Assembly (NCBI GenBank): GCA_015654825.1
Contig: JAATGE010000439.1
Coordinates: forward strand, 1 to 8,802
Reading direction: 5' to 3'
Source: Rhodospirillales bacterium
GTDB lineage: Bacteria; Pseudomonadota; Alphaproteobacteria; Acetobacterales; Acetobacteraceae
DNA: 8,802 nt
This document shows positions 6,013 through 8,802 of the stretch, one piece after another. The notes under the pieces are model-generated. The model was given only the letters and a program-made list of their open reading frames with translations, ran no database searches and had not been told where the DNA came from. Made by a program: the position numbers and the translations under genes. The first letter of the stretch is position 1. Every line of letters begins with the position of its first letter.

Positions 6013-6459
6013 TCACCGTTGATAAGGCCAGGGCAACAGCGCCCGCACTTTTACGCGACGCAATGCGTTGCCGGCAGGCACGATGACGCTTGCGTCCGGG
6101 GAAAAATCCAGCAGCATTTCGCGGCAGCCGCCGCACGGGGCGACGACCGCCAGTTCCTGACTGGCCTCGTGCGCTTTCGGGTGGCGCACAGCGACGGCGC
6201 ATTCCACGGTGCCATCGCCTTCCAGCACGGCGCGGCCGAGGGCCACCGCTTCGGCGCAGATTTGCATGCGCCCCACCGTGGCGCCGAGATGGATGCCGGT
6301 CCACACGCGACCGTCACGGCTGCGCAACGCCGCCGCGACCATGTGCCAGAACGGCTTATAGTGCAGTAGCAGCACATGCCGGGCCGCTTCCACCAGGGCC
6401 AGGTCAGCCACCGACAGATCCAGGCCTGCCTCCCGAGGCAGGCCGTGATCCTCACTCAT
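6013..6459 (-). CDS. Cytidine deaminase family protein, blasticidin-S-deaminase-like
   Basis: This is a zinc-dependent deaminase of the small (tetrameric) cytidine deaminase class, 148 aa. CAE at 68-70 supplies one zinc ligand (Cys68) and the catalytic Glu70; PCGGC at 108-112 supplies Cys109 and Cys112. The sequence around them (TGIHLGATVG, then CAEAVALG, then PCGGCREMLLD and VRALLPWPY) is closer to blasticidin S deaminase than to E. coli Cdd. It may deaminate cytidine or deoxycytidine, or a nucleoside analogue. The physiological substrate cannot be told from sequence, and there is no evidence here that it gives drug resistance. The ATG at 6459 is chosen; a TTG two codons upstream (6465) is an alternative and neither has a clear SD. 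It starts 20 nt after the recA stop, so read-through from recA is likely. Confidence 0.83.
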   Translation of the reverse strand: MSEDHGLPREAGLDLSVADLALVEAARHVLLLHYKPFWHMVAAALRSRDGRVWTGIHLGATVGRMQICAEAVALGRAVLEGDGTVECAVAVRHPKAHEASQELAVVAPCGGCREMLLDFSPDASVIVPAGNALRRVKVRALLPWPYQR

Positions 6460-6479
6460 GAGCAATGTTTGGCCGAGAT

Positions 6480-7520
6480 TCAGTCGGCGGCCTCACGTTC
6501 CTCGTCGGCGCTTGGGCTCACCAGCAGGCTGTCGGCGACAACGCCGGCCTGTTCGCGGATGCGGCGCTCGATCATTTCCGACATGTCCTTGTGGTCGCGC
6601 AAGAACTGCTTGGCGTTCTCGCGGCCCTGGCCGATGCGCTGGCTGTCGCAGCTGAACCAGGCGCCGGATTTCTCGACCACGCCGACTTTGACGCCGAGAT
6701 CGACCAACTCGCCGACCTTGCTGATGCCCTCGCCGTACATGATGTCGAATTCGACTTCGCGGAACGGCGGTGCCAGCTTGTTCTTCACGACTTTGACGCG
6801 GGTCTGGTTGCCGGTGACGTTCTCGCGGTCCTTGATCGAGCCGATGCGCCTGATTTCCATGCGGATCGAGGCATAGAATTTCAGCGCGTTGCCGCCGGTG
6901 GTGGTTTCCGGGTTGCCGAACATCACGCCGATCTTCAGCCGGATCTGGTTCAGGAAAATCAGCATGGTGTTGCTCTTGGACACCGAGCCGGTCAGCTTGC
7001 GCAGCGCCTGGCTCATCAGGCGGGCGTGCAGGCCGACATGACTGTCACCCATCTCGCCTTCGAGTTCGGCGCGCGGCACCAGGGCCGCGACACTGTCGAT
7101 CACCACCACGTCGACGGCGCCGGAGCGCACCAGCGTGTCGCAGATTTCCAGCGCCTGCTCGCCGGCGTCGGGCTGGCTGATCAGCAGGTTGTCGATGTCC
7201 ACGCCGAGTTTGCGCGCGTAGGTCGGATCGAGCGCGTGTTCGGCATCGATGAAGGCGCAAGTGCCGCCGCGCTTTTGCGCTTCGGCAATGGCGTGCAGCG
7301 CCAGCGTGGTCTTGCCGGAGCTTTCGGGCCCGTAGATCTCGACGACGCGGCCGCGCGGCAGGCCGCCGATGCCGAGCGCCAGGTCGAGGCCGAGCGACCC
7401 CGAGGGGATGACCTCGATCTGCTCGTCGATCGGATGCTGCCCCATGCGCATGATGGAGCCCTTGCCGAACGCGCGCTCGATCTGGGTCAGGGCGGCATCG
7501 AGTGCCTTGTTTTTGTCCAT
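6480..7520 (-). CDS. recA: Recombinase RecA
   Basis: RecA coats single-stranded DNA, drives strand exchange and acts as co-protease for LexA self-cleavage. At 346 aa it is of normal length. Visible motifs are [11 protein letters not shown] (14-24), Walker A GPESSGKT (64-71), Walker B VVVID (138-142), the loop L1 region around 151-163 and the L2 region around 190-211 ([20 protein letters not shown]), and IGQGREN (296-302). The C-terminal tail is acidic ([10 protein letters not shown]), which is typical and moderates activity. The ATG at 7520 has GGGAG 8 nt upstream; the frame stays open further up to an in-frame start at 7640, but that stretch is leader and unlike RecA. A near-consensus SOS box lies at 7696-7710. 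The downstream gene is a deaminase; recX does not follow. Confidence 0.97.
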   Translation of the reverse strand: MDKNKALDAALTQIERAFGKGSIMRMGQHPIDEQIEVIPSGSLGLDLALGIGGLPRGRVVEIYGPESSGKTTLALHAIAEAQKRGGTCAFIDAEHALDPTYARKLGVDIDNLLISQPDAGEQALEICDTLVRSGAVDVVVIDSVAALVPRAELEGEMGDSHVGLHARLMSQALRKLTGSVSKSNTMLIFLNQIRLKIGVMFGNPETTTGGNALKFYASIRMEIRRIGSIKDRENVTGNQTRVKVVKNKLAPPFREVEFDIMYGEGISKVGELVDLGVKVGVVEKSGAWFSCDSQRIGQGRENAKQFLRDHKDMSEMIERRIREQAGVVADSLLVSPSADEEREAAD

Positions 7521-7560
7521 GTCTGCTCTCCCGGTCAGAGGTCGACCACTCGCGATTTCT

Positions 7561-7580
7561 ACAACTTTTGGGCGAGTTGT
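7561..7580. repeat. Inverted repeat ACAACT-N8-AGTTGT in the recA leader
   Basis: ACAACT (7561-7566) and AGTTGT (7575-7580) are a perfect 6-bp pair, 40 bp upstream of the recA start codon and just downstream of the candidate promoter. It could be an operator or a small 5' UTR hairpin; no T-tract or SD is involved. Confidence 0.35.
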
Positions 7581-7601
7581 CAGGTTTTGCTTCGCCAATA
7601 G

Positions 7602-7630
7602 ATTGTCCTTCACCTTGCACAGGTACACAA
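7602..7630 (-). promoter_or_regulatory. Candidate recA promoter
   Basis: On the minus strand TTGTGT (7630-7625) and GACAAT (7607-7602) are separated by 17 nt, giving 3/6 and 4/6 matches to the sigma-70 consensus. The predicted start is about 75 nt before the recA ATG. This is a weak match and the SOS-like box lies 66 bp further upstream, so another promoter closer to that box remains possible. Confidence 0.3.
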
Positions 7631-7695
7631 GCTGCCGCAACTGCCGGAGTCGGTTTCAATCACGGTTTGTTCACGGCGCTGGTCATTAACCTTGT

Positions 7696-7710
7696 GTTTA
7701 CTTTTTGTTC
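7696..7710. promoter_or_regulatory. Near-consensus SOS box, GTTT-N7-GTTC
   Basis: GTTT ACTTTTT GTTC matches the alphaproteobacterial LexA direct repeat GTTC-N7-GTTC at 7 of 8 fixed positions with the exact 11-bp period. It lies in the recA/hsp20 divergent region, 175 bp before recA and 180 bp before hsp20. recA is a standard LexA target, so it is the likelier one. The distance to the recA ATG implies either a long leader or a second, upstream promoter. Confidence 0.45.
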
Positions 7711-7745
7711 TCCCGCGCCGCAAGTGGGAAGAGAGCTGTTGCCGA

Positions 7746-7890
7746 GCGGTTGCCGGGCGACCGCAATCCCATGGGCGAAGCTGCGGTCCCCTTGCATTTC
7801 AAGCGGCGCGTGCCGAAATCGCGGCTCGGGCAGGGTGCCGTCAGGGCCCTGCGTTACCGGTGCTTCGCTCGATCGAGGAGGCTTGCGCGC
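7746..7890 (+). promoter_or_regulatory. ROSE-type RNA thermometer in the hsp20 5' leader
   Basis: Three successive stems precede hsp20. Stem 1 is GCGGTTG/CGACCGC (7746-7752 with 7758-7764). Stem 2 is GCAGGG/CCCTGC (7830-7835 with 7847-7852). Stem 3 (7862-7882) buries the SD. In it GCTTC pairs with GAGGC-side bases and TCGCT (7865-7869) faces AGGA (7876-7879) as U-A, C-G, bulged G7867, C-G, U-A, capped by the loop GATC. The motif UYGCU pairing with the SD AGGA, with an unpaired G, is the signature of ROSE elements of rhizobial and other proteobacterial small heat-shock genes. Heating would open stem 3 and free GAGGAGG (7875-7881). The transcription start is not identified. The 5' limit given is the first stem. 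Confidence 0.75.
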
Positions 7891-8340
7891 ATGAACACCC
7901 GCGTTTTCACGTCCCCGTTGTTTCTCGGCTTCGACCATCTTGAGCAGATGCTGGAACGGGCGAGCAAGTCGTCGTCCGACGGGTATCCGCCTTACAATAT
8001 CGAACAGACCGGGCCGGCGGGGCTGCGGATCACGCTGGCGGTCGCCGGATTTACGATGGACGATCTGCAGATTACGCAGGAAGACAACCAGTTGGTGATC
8101 CGCGGCCGACAGACAGATGACTGCCAGGGCCGCGTTTTTCTGCATCGCGGTATTGCGGCGCGGCAGTTTCAGCGGGCATTCGTCATGGCCGAGGGGATCG
8201 AGGTGAAGGGTGCGTGGCTCGATAGCGGCCTGCTGCATATCGACCTTGCCCGACCGCAGCCGGAGCCCAAGGTACGGCACATTGAGATCGAGCGGCCTGA
8301 GCGAGCACGGACACCGAAAGTAGTGGACGCGGGCGAATGA
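7891..8340 (+). CDS. Small heat-shock protein, Hsp20 / IbpA-like
   Basis: This 149-aa ATP-independent chaperone holds unfolding proteins in a refoldable state and forms large oligomers in the cytosol. The N-terminal arm (1-30, FTSPLFLGFDHLEQMLERA) is like that of IbpA-class proteins. The alpha-crystallin domain runs from PPYNIEQ (33-39) to about 133, with LRITLAVAGFTMDDLQI (45-61) and the conserved GLLHIDL (113-119). An I-x-I element, IEI (131-133), sits in the C-terminal extension and docks between dimers. The ATG at 7891 is chosen because GAGGAGG lies 9 nt upstream; the frame is open earlier but unlike Hsp20. Translation is probably temperature-gated by the ROSE element before it. A DUF1150 gene follows on the same strand, a common arrangement in Alphaproteobacteria. 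Confidence 0.95.
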   Translation: MNTRVFTSPLFLGFDHLEQMLERASKSSSDGYPPYNIEQTGPAGLRITLAVAGFTMDDLQITQEDNQLVIRGRQTDDCQGRVFLHRGIAARQFQRAFVMAEGIEVKGAWLDSGLLHIDLARPQPEPKVRHIEIERPERARTPKVVDAGE

Positions 8341-8393
8341 AGGCCCATTTCTTGCAGGTCACCAGTCGCCGGGTGTGGGGCTGAGGACAAATC

Positions 8394-8412
8394 AGGGCGC
8401 CGGCGCCGCCCT
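8394..8412 (+). repeat. Palindrome between hsp20 and the DUF1150 gene
   Basis: AGGGC (8394-8398) pairs with GCCCT (8408-8412) around a perfect 12-bp palindrome, GGCGCCGGCGCC (8396-8407). It lies 53 nt after the hsp20 stop codon and could stabilise the hsp20 message end or partly stop transcription, though there is no U-run. Confidence 0.35.
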
Positions 8413-8448
8413 CTGGGACGCGGGCGTTTGTGAAGGAGAACTGTTTAA

Positions 8449-8685
8449 ATGACCAACGAACCCGAACTGCCAGCCGTGAAACTGGATATCCGCCATCTTT
8501 CGGCGGCGCAGTTTACTGCCCTGGGCGTATCCGAATTGGCCTACGTGAAGCCGGTTTTGATGAATGGCGCCCGCGCCTTCGCGATTCATGGCGCGGACGG
8601 GACGCCGATGGCGATTGCCGATAACGAAACCGTGGCGCTGGCCGCCATCGTGCAGCACGAAATGGTGCCGGCGCGCGTGCATTAG
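8449..8685 (+). CDS. DUF1150 family protein
   Basis: This 78-aa protein has the look of DUF1150, a small alphaproteobacterial family of unknown function: LSAAQFTALGVSELAYVKPV at about 18-37, followed by a beta-like segment (AFAIHGADGTPMAIADN, 43-59) and a short helix (ETVALAAIVQHEM). It has no signal peptide, membrane segment or metal-binding Cys. AAGGAG (8433-8438) lies 10 nt before the ATG at 8449. It sits 108 nt after hsp20 on the same strand, and this linkage is recurrent in Alphaproteobacteria, so a role in heat stress or in Hsp20 function is reasonable but unproven. The leader does not show a ROSE stem of its own. Confidence 0.9.
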   Translation: MTNEPELPAVKLDIRHLSAAQFTALGVSELAYVKPVLMNGARAFAIHGADGTPMAIADNETVALAAIVQHEMVPARVH

Positions 8686-8733
8686 AGGCGACCGAAGGCT
8701 AGGGGCTTCGCCGCATGGTGCCAAGTTACGGTC

Positions 8734-8802
8734 AAAAAAGGCCAGGGCTCTGCCCTGGGCCAGACAGGGCCAGTAGGCCCCAGCCCCCGATTAGAGCTGC
8801 GC
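8734..8802 (+). repeat. Dispersed intergenic palindromic element, copy D (reaches the window end)
   Basis: This copy starts with AAAAAAGGCCAGGGC and holds CCAGGGC/GCCCTGG (8742-8758, 7-bp stem, TCT loop), then GGGCC/GGCCC around GTA, then AGCCCCC and the tail ATTAGAGCTGCGC (8790-8802) that also occurs at 6-18. On the minus strand the first hairpin is followed by CC and TTTTTT (8739-8734), the layout of an intrinsic terminator for any minus-strand gene to the right. On the plus strand, the DUF1150 gene ends 49 bp before it, with only a weak CGAAG/CTTCG stem (8693-8710) between. Confidence 0.75.

Noticed and set aside
5959..6369. Plus-strand open frame opposite the deaminase gene
   Set aside because: It is the antisense of a gene with intact zinc-site motifs.
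6465..7601. Long plus-strand open frame (378 codons) opposite recA
   Set aside because: It is the antisense of a clear RecA gene; its Ala/Asp/Val/Leu-rich text mirrors recA codons and matches no family.
7521..7640. N-terminal extension of RecA to 7640
   Set aside because: The [11 protein letters not shown] start at 7520 is the conserved RecA N-terminus and has a good SD.
7791..7820. Possible sigma-32 promoter for hsp20 (CTTGCA ... CCGAAAT)
   Set aside because: The -10 match is poor, CTTG is part of a small CTTG-CAAG palindrome, and it would leave out the first ROSE stem.
7705..7890. N-terminal extension of Hsp20 to 7705
   Set aside because: The extension does not resemble Hsp20 and overlaps the ROSE leader; the ATG at 7891 has a strong SD.

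Overview
The window is GC-rich and carries only chromosomal genes of alphaproteobacterial type. Pointers to Alphaproteobacteria are a CarD-family regulator next to a 7Fe ferredoxin (FdxA) and an S4-domain protein, an Hsp20 gene followed by a DUF1150 gene, and a perfect GTTC-N7-GTTC type LexA box. The mosaic intergenic palindromes (GGCCAGGGCTCTGCCCTGG and relatives) make me think of Rhodospirillales/Acetobacteraceae, but that placement is inference.

Layout, left to right. 1-312 has no supported gene and is filled with inverted repeats and two copies of a dispersed element. 313-576 (-) is an unrecognised 87-aa protein with a perfect alphaproteobacterial SOS box 40 bp before its start. 715-1581 (-) is a CarD regulator with a long Pro/Ala-rich N-terminal extension. 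1582-1984 holds a strong minus-strand terminator. fdxA (1985-2317, -) and an S4 RNA-binding protein (2379-2642, -) form a short operon. hldE (2779-4230, +), for ADP-heptose synthesis, diverges from it. An SPFH-domain protein (4325-5155, +) overlaps by 8 bp an unknown helical protein (5148-5648, +). 5649-6012 is another repeat-filled gap between convergent genes. A blasticidin-S-deaminase-like cytidine deaminase (6013-6459, -) lies 20 nt downstream of recA (6480-7520, -). The 370-bp recA/hsp20 divergent region holds a near-consensus SOS box, a candidate recA promoter and a ROSE-type RNA thermometer that sequesters the hsp20 Shine-Dalgarno. hsp20 (7891-8340, +) and a DUF1150 gene (8449-8685, +) follow, and the window ends in another copy of the dispersed element.

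The genes do not form one pathway: they cover stress response (recA, hsp20, the SOS-box gene), transcription control (carD), envelope (hldE, perhaps the SPFH pair) and electron transfer (fdxA). The items most worth following are the small gene with the perfect SOS box, the SPFH plus helical-protein pair, and the ROSE element. I saw no CRISPR array, tRNA, rRNA, transposase or phage gene.
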